In this document: piece after piece, positions 39,691 to 48,953 of the stretch | Layout of the letters: every line of letters begins with the position of its first letter | Position numbering within the stretch: position 1 is the first letter of the stretch | Assembly (NCBI RefSeq): GCF_000214035.2 | Contig: NZ_AFHG01000059.1 | Span: 124,001-188,000 of the forward strand | Origin: Methyloversatilis universalis FAM5 | GTDB taxonomy: Bacteria; Pseudomonadota; Gammaproteobacteria; Burkholderiales; Rhodocyclaceae | Reading direction: 5' to 3' | DNA: 64,000 nucleotides | The notes under the pieces: generated by a model | The model's input: the letters and a program-made list of their open reading frames with translations, nothing else | Database searches by the model: none | What the model was told of the DNA's origin: nothing | Position numbers and translations under genes: made by a program

Positions 39691-42164
39691 ATGCGCCGGA
39701 CGCTCCGCTGAACCTGCGACCTGTCGACGCCTCCGCAGTCCACTGTTACCACTGCGGCCTGCCGGTCGAGGGGGCGGTGCGCTATCGCGTCCGCGTGGCC
39801 GGCGAGGCGCGGCCGATGTGCTGCGCCGGCTGCGCCGCGGTGGCCGAGGCAATCGCCGGCGGCGGGCTGGAGGCCTTCTACGCGCATCGCGACACGCTGC
39901 CGGACAGCGCGCCCGAAGGCTCGGGGCGCGATCTCGCCGCCTACGACCTGCCGGAAGTGCAGGCGGATTTCGTGCGCACGGTCGCCCACCCGGCCTGTGC
40001 CGACGCGCGCGAGGCGCTGCTCATCATCGAAGGCATACGCTGCGCCGCCTGCGTGTGGCTGAACGAACAGCATGTCGGCCGTCTGCCCGGCGTGCTGGCG
40101 CTGGACATCAACTACGCCACCCGCCGCGCCCGCGTGGTGTGGGACCCGACGCGCGTGCAGCTGTCGGCCATCCTGCAGGCAGTGGCCGACATCGGCTACG
40201 AAGCCTGGCCGAACGACCGCGCGCATGCCGAATCGCTTGCGCGCAGCGAGCGCCGCGACGCGCTGTGGCGGCTGGCGGTGGCCGGACTGGGCATGATGCA
40301 GGTGATGATGTACGCGTGGCCGGAGTACACCGCCGGTGACGCCGAACTGCCGGACAGCATCGCCGCGCTGATGCGCTGGGCCAGTCTGGTGCTGACCGCG
40401 CCGGTGGTGTGCTATTCCGCCGCCCCCTTCTTCTCGCGCGCACTGCGCGACCTCGCGGCGAAGCGGGTCGGCATGGACCTGCCGATCGCGCTCGGCATCG
40501 GCAGCGCCTTCATCGCCAGCCTGTGGGCCACGGTGACGCATTCGGGCGTGGTCTATTTCGATTCGGTCACCATGTTCGTGTTCCTGCTGCTCGGCGGGCG
40601 CTATCTGGAAATGCTGGCCCGCCAGCGCGCGGTGCGCGGGGTGGAGGAACTGGCGCGCGTCATGCCGGCGCTGGCGCGGCGTTTCACCGCCTGGCCGGGC
40701 AGCGCGACCGAAGCGGTGCCGGTGGCACGACTGGCCGCCGGCGACCATGTGGCGGTGGCGGCCGGCGAGGTGTTTCCGGCGGACGGCCGGCTGGTCGATG
40801 GCCGCAGCGAGGTCGATGAAAGTCTGCTCACCGGTGAATCGCGCCCGCAGGCGCGTGCGCCTGGCGACCGGGTGGTCGGCGGCAGCCTGAACATCGCCTC
40901 ACCGGTGGTGCTGGCGGTGGAACAGGTCGGCGAGGCGACCCGGCTGGCGGCGATCCGCCGGCTGATCGGCCGCGCTTCGGCCAGCCGGCCGGCGGTGGTG
41001 CAGTTCGCCGACCGGGTGGCGGTGCATTTCGTGAAGGCGCTCATCGTGCTGGCGCTGCTCACCGCAGCCGTCTGGCTGTGGCTGGACCCGTCGCAGGCGC
41101 TGCCGGTGTTCGTCGCGGTGCTGGTGGTGAGCTGTCCGTGCGCGCTGTCGCTGGCCACGCCGGCGGCGCTGACCGTGGGCACCGGCGTGCTGTCGCGTGG
41201 CGGCCTGCTGGTCACCCGGCCGCATGCCATCGAAACGCTGGCCCGGGTGACCCATGTGGTGTTCGACAAGACCGGCACCCTGACCACCGGCGACATGAAC
41301 GTGCAGACGGTCGAGCCGCTGGGCGGATGCCGTGCCGACGAAGCGCTGGCCCTGGCGGCGGCGCTGGAAGGGCCGTCCACCCACCCGATCGCCCGCGCGC
41401 TGCGTGCGGCCGCCCCGGGTGCGCTGCCAGCGGTCAGCGATCTGGTCGCCGAAACAGGGCAGGGGGTAGAAGGCCGCATCGCCGGCCGTCGGCTGCGGCT
41501 GGGCCGGGCCGATTACGTCTGCGCGCTGTCGGGTGCCGCGCAGCCGCTGCCGCCCGAAGGTCTGGTCACGCCGGTCTGGCTGGGTGACGAAGGCGGCCTG
41601 CTGGTCCGCTTCGACCTCAGCGATACGCTGCGCCCGGGCGCGCACGAACTGGTGGCACGCCTGCGCGAGCGAGGCATCGAAATCAGCCTGCTGTCCGGCG
41701 ACGCACCGGCGCCGGTGGCCGCACTGGCCGGCGAACTGGGGATTGCCGACGCGCAGGCGCGGATGACGCCCGAAGGCAAGCGCGCCCACATCGAGGCGCT
41801 GCAGCAGCGGGGTGCCGTGGTGGCCATGCTGGGCGACGGCGTGAACGACGCGCCGGTGCTGGCCCAGGCCCAGGTGTCGGTGGCCATGGGCAGCGGCACC
41901 GAACTGGCGCGCGCCCAGGGTGACCTGGTGCTGCTGTCCGATCGTTTCGACGCGCTCACCCGCGGGCTGGACAGCGCCCAGGCCACGCTGGCCGTGGTAC
42001 GCCAGAACCTGCGTTGGGCCTTCGCCTACAATCTGCTGGCCATTCCGCCGGCCATGCTGGGCTGGATCACGCCTTGGATGGCCGGCGTCGGCATGTCGCT
42101 CAGTTCGCTGATGGTGGTGCTCAATGCGCTGCGCCTGCAGCGGCGGGCACCGGAGAAAAGCTGA
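39687..42164 (+). CDS. ccoI: cbb3 oxidase-associated copper P1B-type ATPase CcoI
   Basis: Copper exporter needed for cbb3-type cytochrome oxidase maturation. It has 825 residues. An N-terminal cysteine-rich module (CYHCGLPV ... CCAGCAAV), a heavy-metal domain with GIRCAACVWL, membrane helices, the CPC motif (SCPCALSLATP), phosphorylation motif DKTGTLTTGD and GDGVNDAPVL are all present. The ATG at 39687 gives MNAPDAPL; an open frame 11 codons longer is possible. ccoS follows with a one-base overlap, which supports CcoI over generic CopA. Confidence 0.95.
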   Translation: MNAPDAPLNLRPVDASAVHCYHCGLPVEGAVRYRVRVAGEARPMCCAGCAAVAEAIAGGGLEAFYAHRDTLPDSAPEGSGRDLAAYDLPEVQADFVRTVAHPACADAREALLIIEGIRCAACVWLNEQHVGRLPGVLALDINYATRRARVVWDPTRVQLSAILQAVADIGYEAWPNDRAHAESLARSERRDALWRLAVAGLGMMQVMMYAWPEYTAGDAELPDSIAALMRWASLVLTAPVVCYSAAPFFSRALRDLAAKRVGMDLPIALGIGSAFIASLWATVTHSGVVYFDSVTMFVFLLLGGRYLEMLARQRAVRGVEELARVMPALARRFTAWPGSATEAVPVARLAAGDHVAVAAGEVFPADGRLVDGRSEVDESLLTGESRPQARAPGDRVVGGSLNIASPVVLAVEQVGEATRLAAIRRLIGRASASRPAVVQFADRVAVHFVKALIVLALLTAAVWLWLDPSQALPVFVAVLVVSCPCALSLATPAALTVGTGVLSRGGLLVTRPHAIETLARVTHVVFDKTGTLTTGDMNVQTVEPLGGCRADEALALAAALEGPSTHPIARALRAAAPGALPAVSDLVAETGQGVEGRIAGRRLRLGRADYVCALSGAAQPLPPEGLVTPVWLGDEGGLLVRFDLSDTLRPGAHELVARLRERGIEISLLSGDAPAPVAALAGELGIADAQARMTPEGKRAHIEALQQRGAVVAMLGDGVNDAPVLAQAQVSVAMGSGTELARAQGDLVLLSDRFDALTRGLDSAQATLAVVRQNLRWAFAYNLLAIPPAMLGWITPWMAGVGMSLSSLMVVLNALRLQRRAPEKS

Positions 42165-42346
42165 TGGACATTCTGTGGCTGCTGGTGCCGATGTCGGTGC
42201 TGATCGCGATCGGCATCGGCGCGGTGTTCATCTGGTCGGCGCGCAGCGGCCAGTTCGACGATCTCGAAGGGCCGGCCCATCGCATGCTGATGGACGACGA
42301 CCGCGCGCCCGAACTGCCGAAGGACGACGACCGGCCGGCGCGCTAG
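42164..42346 (+). CDS. ccoS: cbb3-type cytochrome oxidase assembly protein CcoS
   Basis: Short membrane protein of 60 residues with one N-terminal membrane helix (LVPMSVLIAIGIGAVFIWSA), the GQFDDLEGPAHRML motif diagnostic of CcoS, and an acidic tail. Start overlaps the ccoI stop (TGATG). It is needed for cofactor insertion into the oxidase in other bacteria. The structural genes ccoNOP are not in the window. Confidence 0.94.
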   Translation: MDILWLLVPMSVLIAIGIGAVFIWSARSGQFDDLEGPAHRMLMDDDRAPELPKDDDRPAR

Positions 42347-42395
42347 GCCGAGGCGGTATCATGCGGGCCGGTTCCGCTTCTTCACCGCATCCCCG

Positions 42396-42938
42396 ATGAC
42401 CCTGTCCCGAGCCGGCACCGCGTGGCGCTCGCCGGCCCTGTTCATGCCGCCGCCGCTGCGCGGCTGGCTGACTGATCCGCATTCGCTGACCGCCCGCATC
42501 CGCGCGCGCTGCCGTCATTTTTCGGTGCAGCCGCTGCGCACCGGACGCGCCGCACTGGCGGCCGATGAAGCCAGTCTGGTCGGCTGCGGCCGCGCGCGCG
42601 CGGTGTCGCGCGAGGTGCTGCTGCGTGCCGACGGCCGGCCGGTGGTGTTCGCGCACAGCGTGGTGAATCCGCGCGATCTGCACGGCGTGTGGCACATGTT
42701 CCGCGGCGTCGGCAGCCGGCCGCTGGGCGCGCTGCTGTTCGCTGACGCGCGCATCGCCCGCTCGCCGCTGGCGGTGCGCAGGCTGGACTGGCGGCATCCG
42801 CTGCATCGCCGGGTGCGCGCCGAGGGCATCGCGGTCAGCGGGCCGCTGTGGGCGCGCCGTTCTCTGTTCATGCGGCACGGCCGGCCTTTGCTGGTGACCG
42901 AGGTGTTCCTGCCCGCGATTTCGGAGCTTGCGCCATGA
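42396..42938 (+). CDS. ubiC: Chorismate pyruvate-lyase
   Basis: First committed step of ubiquinone synthesis, chorismate to 4-hydroxybenzoate. It has 180 residues. The [13 protein letters not shown] segment and the substrate-binding arginines in the [20 protein letters not shown] region follow the UbiC pattern. It overlaps ubiA by 4 bases, the usual order. Confidence 0.93.
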   Translation: MTLSRAGTAWRSPALFMPPPLRGWLTDPHSLTARIRARCRHFSVQPLRTGRAALAADEASLVGCGRARAVSREVLLRADGRPVVFAHSVVNPRDLHGVWHMFRGVGSRPLGALLFADARIARSPLAVRRLDWRHPLHRRVRAEGIAVSGPLWARRSLFMRHGRPLLVTEVFLPAISELAP

Positions 42939-43801
42939 ACCTGTCCGCCCGACTGAATGCCTGGGAGCGCCTGATGCGGCTGGACAAGCCGATCGGCATC
43001 CTGCTGCTGGCCTGGCCCACTCTGTGGGCGCTGTGGGTGTCCGGCGGCGGCAACCCGTCGCCCTTCATGGTGTGGATATTCATGCTGGGCACGGTGCTGA
43101 TGCGCAGCGCCGGCTGCGTCATGAACGACTATGCCGACCGCAATTTCGACGGCCATGTCGAGCGCACGAAGAACCGGCCGCTGGCCACCGGAGAGGTGAG
43201 CACGCGGGAGGCGCTGCTGCTGGCGGCCGGGCTGTCGCTGTGCGCCTTCATCCTCATCCTGCCGCTTCACCGGCTGGTGATTGCGCTGTCCTTTGCCGCG
43301 CTCTTCCTCGCCGCCAGCTACCCCTTCACCAAGCGCTTCTTCGCGATTCCCCAGGCCTATCTGGGCATCGCCTTCGGTTTCGGCGCGCCGATGGCCTATG
43401 CCGCCCAGCTGTACGAAGTGCCGTTCGAGGCCTGGCTGCTGCTGGCCGCCAACGTGTTCTGGGCGGTGGCCTATGACACCGAATACGCGCTGGTCGATCG
43501 CGAGGACGACCTGAAGATCGGCATCCGCACCTCGGCCATCACCTTCGGCCGTTTCGACGTGGCAGCCATCATGAGCTGCTACGCGATCACGCTGGCGCTG
43601 CTGGCCTGGTGGGGTACGCGCGAAGGGCTGGGTCTGCCCTTCTACGTGTCGCTGGCGGTGGCAGCAGGCATCGCCGGCTACCACTGGACGCTGATCCGCG
43701 GCCGCGAGCGGGCGGCCTGCTTCCGCGCCTTCCTGCACAACAACTGGTTCGGCGCCGCGGTGTTCGCCGGCATCGTGCTGGATTACCTGCTGCGTCCGTA
43801 A
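42935..43801 (+). CDS. ubiA: 4-hydroxybenzoate octaprenyltransferase
   Basis: Membrane prenyltransferase that attaches the polyprenyl tail to 4-hydroxybenzoate. It has 288 residues with about eight to nine helices. The two Asp-rich motifs [11 protein letters not shown] and [13 protein letters not shown] bind magnesium diphosphate. The ATG at 42935 overlaps the ubiC stop. Confidence 0.96.
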   Translation: MNLSARLNAWERLMRLDKPIGILLLAWPTLWALWVSGGGNPSPFMVWIFMLGTVLMRSAGCVMNDYADRNFDGHVERTKNRPLATGEVSTREALLLAAGLSLCAFILILPLHRLVIALSFAALFLAASYPFTKRFFAIPQAYLGIAFGFGAPMAYAAQLYEVPFEAWLLLAANVFWAVAYDTEYALVDREDDLKIGIRTSAITFGRFDVAAIMSCYAITLALLAWWGTREGLGLPFYVSLAVAAGIAGYHWTLIRGRERAACFRAFLHNNWFGAAVFAGIVLDYLLRP

Positions 43802-43857
43802 GCGCCGGCGCCGTCGCGCGTCCACCGGAACAGTCCTGATCTCACGGAGTGTTCCGC

Positions 43858-44760
43858 ATGCCGCGTCCTGTCACCTTCCTTTGTGCGGCGGCGCTGACCG
43901 TCGCGCTTTGCCTGCTGTCCATGTCCGCCGCGCACGCCGGCCCCTTGCGCGAACGCCTGAGCGCGCGCCGCGGGGACGCCGCGCCGACCGAAGCCGGCTT
44001 GCCCGCCGGCAGCCGCGTGCTGCGCGACCAGCCCTACGGTCCGGACCCGGCGCAGCGCATGGACGTGTTCGTTCCGCCGGGCGTGCGGGGTGCGCCAGTC
44101 ATCTTCATGGTGCATGGCGGAGGCTGGCGGCGTGGCGACAAGGCGCACGGCCGGGTGGTGGGCAACAAGGTGGCGCACTGGCTGCCCGCAGGGGCCATCC
44201 TAGTGTCGGTCAATTACCGCATGCTGCCCGAGGCCGACGTGCCGACCCAGCGCGACGACGTGGCCGCTGCGCTGACGAAGGCGCAGTCTCTGGCGGCGTC
44301 CTGGGGCGGTGATCCGTCCCGCTTCGTGCTGATGGGACATTCTGCCGGCGCGCATCTGGTGGCGCTGCTGGCGGCCGCTCCGCCGGCCGGCGTGCAGCCC
44401 TGGCGTGCGGCGGTGCTGCTCGACAGCGGCGCGCTGGACGTGCCGCGGCTGATGACCGAACGGCATGCGCCACTGTTCGACCGCGCCTTCGGCACCGATC
44501 CGGCGTTCTGGGCGGCCACCTCGCCGCGCCATCGGCTGAGCGGCCCGACGCCGCCCTGGCTGGCGGTGTGCTCCAGCCGGCGCAGCCAGGCCTGCGATCA
44601 GGTCGACGCCTTCGCGCAACGGGTGCGCGACACCGGCGGACGCATCGAGCTGCTGCCACTCGACCTGTCGCACGGCGACATCAACAGCACCCTGGGCGAA
44701 CCGGGTCACTACACGGCCCGTGTGGATGCCTTCCTGCGGGAAACTGGCGCCGTGCCCTGA
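43858..44760 (+). CDS. Secreted alpha/beta hydrolase (carboxylesterase type)
   Basis: Serine hydrolase of 300 residues with an N-terminal signal peptide ending at SAAHA. The oxyanion HGGGW motif and nucleophile GHSAGAH put it in the BD-FAE/carboxylesterase B-like group; the catalytic His is in LSHGDIN. The ATG at 43858 is chosen over an in-frame GTG at 43849 because GGAG sits eight bases upstream of it. Substrate unknown. It follows ubiA on the same strand but is probably a separate unit. Confidence 0.85.
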   Translation: MPRPVTFLCAAALTVALCLLSMSAAHAGPLRERLSARRGDAAPTEAGLPAGSRVLRDQPYGPDPAQRMDVFVPPGVRGAPVIFMVHGGGWRRGDKAHGRVVGNKVAHWLPAGAILVSVNYRMLPEADVPTQRDDVAAALTKAQSLAASWGGDPSRFVLMGHSAGAHLVALLAAAPPAGVQPWRAAVLLDSGALDVPRLMTERHAPLFDRAFGTDPAFWAATSPRHRLSGPTPPWLAVCSSRRSQACDQVDAFAQRVRDTGGRIELLPLDLSHGDINSTLGEPGHYTARVDAFLRETGAVP

Positions 44761-46164
44761 TCAGCCCGCAGCCAGTCTGCCCAGGGCCGCCATCGCGTTA
44801 TCCACCCGGGCGTCCCAGCGCACCGCGCACATCAGGCGTATGCAGTTGCGGTACTTGCCCTGCGGCGAGAACAGCGGCCCGGGCGCCACACTGACGCCGG
44901 CCGCCAGCCCCTTCGCCTGCAGCGCCAGCGCGTCGACGTGGTCCGGCAGTTCCACCCACAGGATGAAGCCGCCGGCCGGCCGGGTGCACCGGGTGCCGGC
45001 CGGGAAATGGCGCGCGATCGCGGTCTGCATGCGTTCCATCTGTTCCGCGTACTGGCGGCGGATGCGCGCGAGGTGGCGTTCCCAGCGGCCGGTGGACAGG
45101 TAGTCGGCGAGCGCGCGCTGGGGCAGCAGCGCGGTCGCCATGGTAGAGCCGTACTTCAGGCGCTCGACGTCGCGCCGCCAGCGCCCGGCAACGATCCAGC
45201 CCACCCGCAGCCCGGGCGCAAGGGTTTTGGAGAAGGACGAGCACAGCAGCACGTGGCCGGTGCGGTCCCAGGCCTTGGCGACGCGTGGCCGCTCGCCGTC
45301 GTGCGCCAGCTCGCCGTAGATGTCGTCCTCGATCAGCGCGATGCCGCGCGAGGACAGCATCTGCACGATGCGCCGCTTGTTGGCGTCCGGCATCAGCGCG
45401 CCACTCGGATTACTGAAGCTGGTGCAGGCGAGGCAGGCCTTCACCGGCCACTTTTCGAGCGCCAGTTCCAGGGCGTCCGGGCTGAGGCCGGTCTGGGTGT
45501 CGGTGGGAATTTCCAGCGCCTTCAGCCCGAGTGACTCGATCAGCTGCAGCGTGCCGAAGAAGGCCGGCGATTCGATGGCAACGATGTCGCCCGGCTGCGT
45601 GGTGGCGCGCAGCGCCAGCGTCAGCGCCTCCTGGCAGCCGGTGGTGATGACGATGTCGTCGGGGTGGATCTGGCAGCCGGATTCGACCGCGCGCCGGGCG
45701 ATCTGCACCCGCAGCGCCTCCTCGCCGATGAATTCGCCGTAACGCGCGCTGCCCGCGTCGTCTGCGCGCAGCGCGCGGCTCAGGCTGGCGCGCACGTCCT
45801 TCACCGGCTGGAAATCCGCGTGCGGGATCGCGGTGCTGAACACCATCAGGTCCTCGCGGTGGGACGCGCGCATCACCTGGGCCACCCGCTCCGACATGGT
45901 GACTTCGCCCGGACATTCGTCGTCGCAGGTCTGGTGCGCACGCGGCGGTAGCGCTTCGGGCGTGCGCGCGTAGAAGCCGGACTGCGGACGCGCCTCCAGC
46001 CAGCCCTGGGCCTCCAGCTTGCGGTAGGCGGAAATGCAGGTGGCGATGCTCAGGCCCTGCTGGGTGGCGATGCGCCGCACCGAGGGCAGGCGCTGACCCG
46101 GCGGATACAGGCCGGCACGGATGTCCGCGCGCAGGCGGTCGGCCAGCTGTTCGTAGCGGTTCAT
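44761..46164 (-). CDS. MocR/PdxR-type transcriptional regulator
   Basis: GntR-family winged-helix domain (about 1-75, GQRLPSVRRIATQQGLSIATCISAYRKL) fused to a type I aminotransferase fold, 467 residues. The PLP lysine is in SFSKTLAPGLR, and the TGCQEAL and SNPSG motifs are conserved. Such proteins bind PLP or an aldimine and control a neighbouring gene. The ATG at 46164 follows AAAGGA. It is divergent from the tautomerase-DUF1127 run and repeated GTACCGG boxes fill the gap between them. Confidence 0.9.
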   Translation of the reverse strand: MNRYEQLADRLRADIRAGLYPPGQRLPSVRRIATQQGLSIATCISAYRKLEAQGWLEARPQSGFYARTPEALPPRAHQTCDDECPGEVTMSERVAQVMRASHREDLMVFSTAIPHADFQPVKDVRASLSRALRADDAGSARYGEFIGEEALRVQIARRAVESGCQIHPDDIVITTGCQEALTLALRATTQPGDIVAIESPAFFGTLQLIESLGLKALEIPTDTQTGLSPDALELALEKWPVKACLACTSFSNPSGALMPDANKRRIVQMLSSRGIALIEDDIYGELAHDGERPRVAKAWDRTGHVLLCSSFSKTLAPGLRVGWIVAGRWRRDVERLKYGSTMATALLPQRALADYLSTGRWERHLARIRRQYAEQMERMQTAIARHFPAGTRCTRPAGGFILWVELPDHVDALALQAKGLAAGVSVAPGPLFSPQGKYRNCIRLMCAVRWDARVDNAMAALGRLAAG

Positions 46165-46201
46165 GCAGCGTCCTTTCTGGCGGTGGATCACGACGCCGCT
46201 A

Positions 46202-46287
46202 CTGTACTGCGATGCTTCATCCAGCGACCGGTACAGTTTGCCGGCTGCCGTTCCGGTACAGCCCGGGAAGGGGTGCGACTGTACCGG
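46202..46287. promoter_or_regulatory. Repeated CCGGTACAG boxes, probable MocR operator
   Basis: CCGGTACAG occurs at 46228-46236 and 46253-46261 as direct repeats 25 bases apart and inverted (CTGTACCGG) at 46279-46287; a partial copy CTGTACTGC is at 46202-46210. MocR regulators often bind such combinations of direct and inverted repeats between divergent genes. Confidence 0.6.
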
Positions 46288-46290
46288 TTC

Positions 46291-46311
46291 AATGCGCAGT
46301 TTCTGTGCATT
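46291..46311. promoter_or_regulatory. Imperfect palindrome next to the MocR boxes
   Basis: AATGCGCAG-TTT-CTGTGCATT, one mismatch in nine. It lies between the last GTACCGG box and the tautomerase ATG and may be a second operator. Confidence 0.4.
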
Positions 46312-46365
46312 CATCGGCACAGTTGCCAGCGGCATGATGCGGCCATTCACTCAGGAGATGCCGCC

Positions 46366-46761
46366 ATGCCGATGATCACGCTGAATCTGTCCCGCCCACT
46401 GGACCCGGACACCCGACGGGCCGTGGTCCGTGCGGTCACCGATCTCACCGCCGAAGTGCTGGGCAAGAAGCGCGAGCTGACGGCGCTGGCGGTCGGTCAT
46501 GTCGAGCACTGGTCGGTCGGCGCGGAGCCGGCGGGCGAGGCGCTCACCGCCTTCCATCTCGAAGTGCGGGTGACGGCCGGCACCAATACCAAGCCGGAGA
46601 AGGCGAACTACATCGCCGCGGTGTGGCAGGCGCTGGACGAACTGGTCGGCCCGCTGCATCCGGCGAGCTACATCGTGGTGACCGATCTGCCGGCGGATTC
46701 GTGGGGCTATGCCGGAGAGACCCAGGAGGTGCGCCATGTCCGCTCAAGAATGGTGGTGTAG
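46366..46761 (+). CDS. Tautomerase-family protein (4-oxalocrotonate tautomerase-like)
   Basis: 131-residue protein of the tautomerase superfamily. The start MPMITLNL exposes a proline after Met removal, the catalytic base in this family. The length is about twice a classical 4-OT monomer. AGGAGA precedes the ATG. Under the divergent MocR regulator; physiological substrate unknown. The end overlaps the DUF1127 gene. Confidence 0.8.
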   Translation: MPMITLNLSRPLDPDTRRAVVRAVTDLTAEVLGKKRELTALAVGHVEHWSVGAEPAGEALTAFHLEVRVTAGTNTKPEKANYIAAVWQALDELVGPLHPASYIVVTDLPADSWGYAGETQEVRHVRSRMVV

Positions 46762-46930
46762 CCTGCGGCGGCGCGTGGTCGAGGCGCGCAGCCGCCGCCG
46801 CGCCCGGGCAGAATTGCGGGCGATGGACGACCTTCAGCTGCGCGACCTCGGCCTCGGCCGCTCCGACATTCCGTCGGTGCTGGCCGGTCGCTTCGACGAG
46901 CCGGTCGCGCCGCGCGTCCGCATCCACTGA
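46736..46930 (+). CDS. DUF1127 domain small protein
   Basis: 64-residue basic protein with the DUF1127 signature (LRAMDDLQLRDLGLGRSDI). Proteins of this kind are small, Arg-rich and in some bacteria affect RNA turnover or phosphate/stress responses; the role here is unknown. A near-perfect AGGAGGT site six bases upstream fixes the start, inside the tautomerase gene. Confidence 0.85.
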   Translation: MSAQEWWCSLRRRVVEARSRRRARAELRAMDDLQLRDLGLGRSDIPSVLAGRFDEPVAPRVRIH

Positions 46931-46964
46931 TACCTTGCCGCGTCCGGTCTGCCCCGAATCCGAC

Positions 46965-47468
46965 ATGATGAAAGCCCACTGCCTGAGCATGGCTCGCTAC
47001 CACGCCTGGGCCGGCGAGCGTCTGCTCGCCGCGCTCGACGGGGTCAGCGACGCCGACTACCGGGCCGATCACGGCCTGTTCTTCCGCAGCCTGCACGGCA
47101 CGCTGAATCACTTGCTGCTGGCTGACCTGATCTGGTACGGCCGTTTTACCGGATCGCCTTTCGCGGCGACGTCGCTGGCGGACGAAGTGGAGACGGATCG
47201 CGTCGCGCTGGCCGCGAGGGTGCGCGCTCAGTCCGCGCGCTGGCCGTCGCTGATCGAGGCAGCGGACGACGCGCAGCTGGCGTCCCGCCTGCGTTACCCG
47301 AACATGGCCGGCGTTGCCTGCGACACGCCCTGGGCCGGCACGCTGCTGCACGTGTTCAACCACGGCACCCACCACCGTGGCCAGATGTCCGCGGTCATCA
47401 CCCGGCTCGGCCTGCCGGCGCCGGAGATGGATTACGTGTACTTCCTGCGGCTGGACGTGGCTGCATGA
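46965..47468 (+). CDS. DinB-family metal-binding protein
   Basis: Four-helix DinB/YfiT-type protein of 167 residues. The three metal-binding histidines are seen in LHGTLNHLLLADLIW and in NHGTHHRGQ. These proteins often act as thiol transferases or hydrolases with divalent metal. Start ATG-ATG at 46965/46968 is ambiguous; no strong ribosome site is visible. It overlaps the next gene by 4 bases. Confidence 0.87.
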   Translation: MMKAHCLSMARYHAWAGERLLAALDGVSDADYRADHGLFFRSLHGTLNHLLLADLIWYGRFTGSPFAATSLADEVETDRVALAARVRAQSARWPSLIEAADDAQLASRLRYPNMAGVACDTPWAGTLLHVFNHGTHHRGQMSAVITRLGLPAPEMDYVYFLRLDVAA

Positions 47469-48370
47469 CCCGCGTCGAGGCGGCCGCGCCCGAAGCCTTC
47501 GAGTTCAGCGCAGCCGATGGTTATCGTCTGCAGGGCCGGCTGTGGTGTCCGCTGTCGGATGACGGCAGCAGGCCTGCGGTGGTGATCTGCTGCGCGACCG
47601 GTGTTGCGGCCCGCTACTACGGCCGCTTCGCCGCCTGGCTCGCCACGCACGGACTGCCCGCCATGACTTTCGACTACCGCGGCATCGGCGACAGCCGTTA
47701 CGGCAGCCTGCGCGGCCTGCGTGCGACCAAGCACGACTGGGGCGCACTCGACGCCGATGCCGCCATCCGCTGGCTGTCGGTGCGCTTTCCCGGTCGTACG
47801 CTGGTCGGCGTCGGGCACAGCATCGGTGGCTTCTGCCTCGGCTCGGCGCCGTCCAATACCCGGCTGGCGCGTCTGCTGCTGGTCGGCTCGCAGTACGCCT
47901 ACTGGCCGGATTACGCACCGCGCGAGCGCTTCGGCTATCTGCTGCGCTGGCATCTGCTGATGCCGCTTCTGGCGCTGCTGCTCGGTTACTTCCCGGGCAA
48001 GCGGCTGGGCTGGCTGGAAGACCTGCCGCGTGGCGTGGCGCTGGAATGGGGGCTGCGGCTGTGGCCCGAATTCGACCGTCTTTACCGCTGGCTGCCCGGC
48101 GCGTCCGGTGCGCCGGACGGCGAGGCGGCGCGGGCGGCTTTCGCCGCCTACCGAGGTCAGGTACTGGCCTGCGCGTCGGCGGACGATCCGTACGCCACGC
48201 CGGCGGCGATGCAGCGTCTGCTGGACTGGTTCACCGCCGCCCGCACCCGCCGGGTGCAGTTCCTGCCGGCACGCTTCGGGCTCACGAAGATCGGCCATTT
48301 CGCACCCTTCCACTCCGACATGCAGCGCACGCTGTGGCCGCTCGGCCTGAGGTGGCTGCGCGGCCGCTGA
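47465..48370 (+). CDS. Alpha/beta hydrolase (serine aminopeptidase S33-like)
   Basis: Cytoplasmic hydrolase of 301 residues. The nucleophile elbow GVGHSIGGFC has Ser in GHSIGG; the catalytic His is likely in KIGHFAPF near the C-terminus. The motif TFDYRGIGDSRYG is typical. Translationally coupled to the DinB gene (ATGA), so the MocR-regulated unit may run tautomerase-DUF1127-DinB-hydrolase. Substrate unknown. Confidence 0.86.
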   Translation: MTRVEAAAPEAFEFSAADGYRLQGRLWCPLSDDGSRPAVVICCATGVAARYYGRFAAWLATHGLPAMTFDYRGIGDSRYGSLRGLRATKHDWGALDADAAIRWLSVRFPGRTLVGVGHSIGGFCLGSAPSNTRLARLLLVGSQYAYWPDYAPRERFGYLLRWHLLMPLLALLLGYFPGKRLGWLEDLPRGVALEWGLRLWPEFDRLYRWLPGASGAPDGEAARAAFAAYRGQVLACASADDPYATPAAMQRLLDWFTAARTRRVQFLPARFGLTKIGHFAPFHSDMQRTLWPLGLRWLRGR

Positions 48371-48400
48371 AGTGCCGGATTCCGCCCGCCGCCCGGCGCT

Positions 48401-48952
48401 TCAGCGACTGCGCAGCAGCGCCTTCATCGCGGTGTCGCGCGGCAGCACGTAATCGTGCGCTGCCAGCGCGACATTGCTGGCCGGGTCGATCACCTTCAGG
48501 TTCAGGAACACCCGGTCCTCGCTGGCGCCATAGGTGCCGACGATGACCGCGCGCGCCTGATGGCTCACCGCCAGGTCCTTTATTTCGCGCGTGAGCATCA
48601 GTTCGCCCTGGTTCTGGCGGACATAGACGCTGTTGCGGAATTTCATCTCCACCATGTGATAGCCGGCGCGGGAGAAGCGCGACGACACCTGTTCCGACAC
48701 CAGCCGGCCCAGCGTCGAGGACTGGTCCAGCGCGTCGATGTTCACCACGGTGGCGATGATGAGCGGATTGCCCGGACCCACCCGGTCGCCGATCTGCGCG
48801 ATCAGCGCGTCGGCGGCGCGGTAGTTGGTCGGCACGAAGCGGTCTGCGGCCGCCTCGTCGTAGGTCGGATCCGGCTTGACGGCCGGTGTGCAGCCGGCCG
48901 CGCACAGCGCGACGCAGCAGATCAGGGCGTTCAGTCGGCGTAAGGGGCGCAT
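48401..48952 (-). CDS. FlgO-family outer-membrane lipoprotein
   Basis: 183-residue lipoprotein: signal with lipobox CAAGC (Cys21). The body follows the FlgO pattern (LIIATVVNIDALDQSSTLGRL, GELMLTREIKDLA, AVIVGTYGASEDRVFLNLKV). FlgO itself is an outer-membrane flagellar protein in Vibrio, but no flagellar genes are near, so a broader envelope role is likely. It is co-oriented with and one base after the lipoprotein gene upstream. Confidence 0.8.
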   Translation of the reverse strand: MRPLRRLNALICCVALCAAGCTPAVKPDPTYDEAAADRFVPTNYRAADALIAQIGDRVGPGNPLIIATVVNIDALDQSSTLGRLVSEQVSSRFSRAGYHMVEMKFRNSVYVRQNQGELMLTREIKDLAVSHQARAVIVGTYGASEDRVFLNLKVIDPASNVALAAHDYVLPRDTAMKALLRSR

Positions 48953-48953
48953 G

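Noticed and set aside
48401-48952. A flagellar FlgO gene proper
   Set aside because: No flagellar genes are near; only the domain family is supported, so no flagellar symbol is given.
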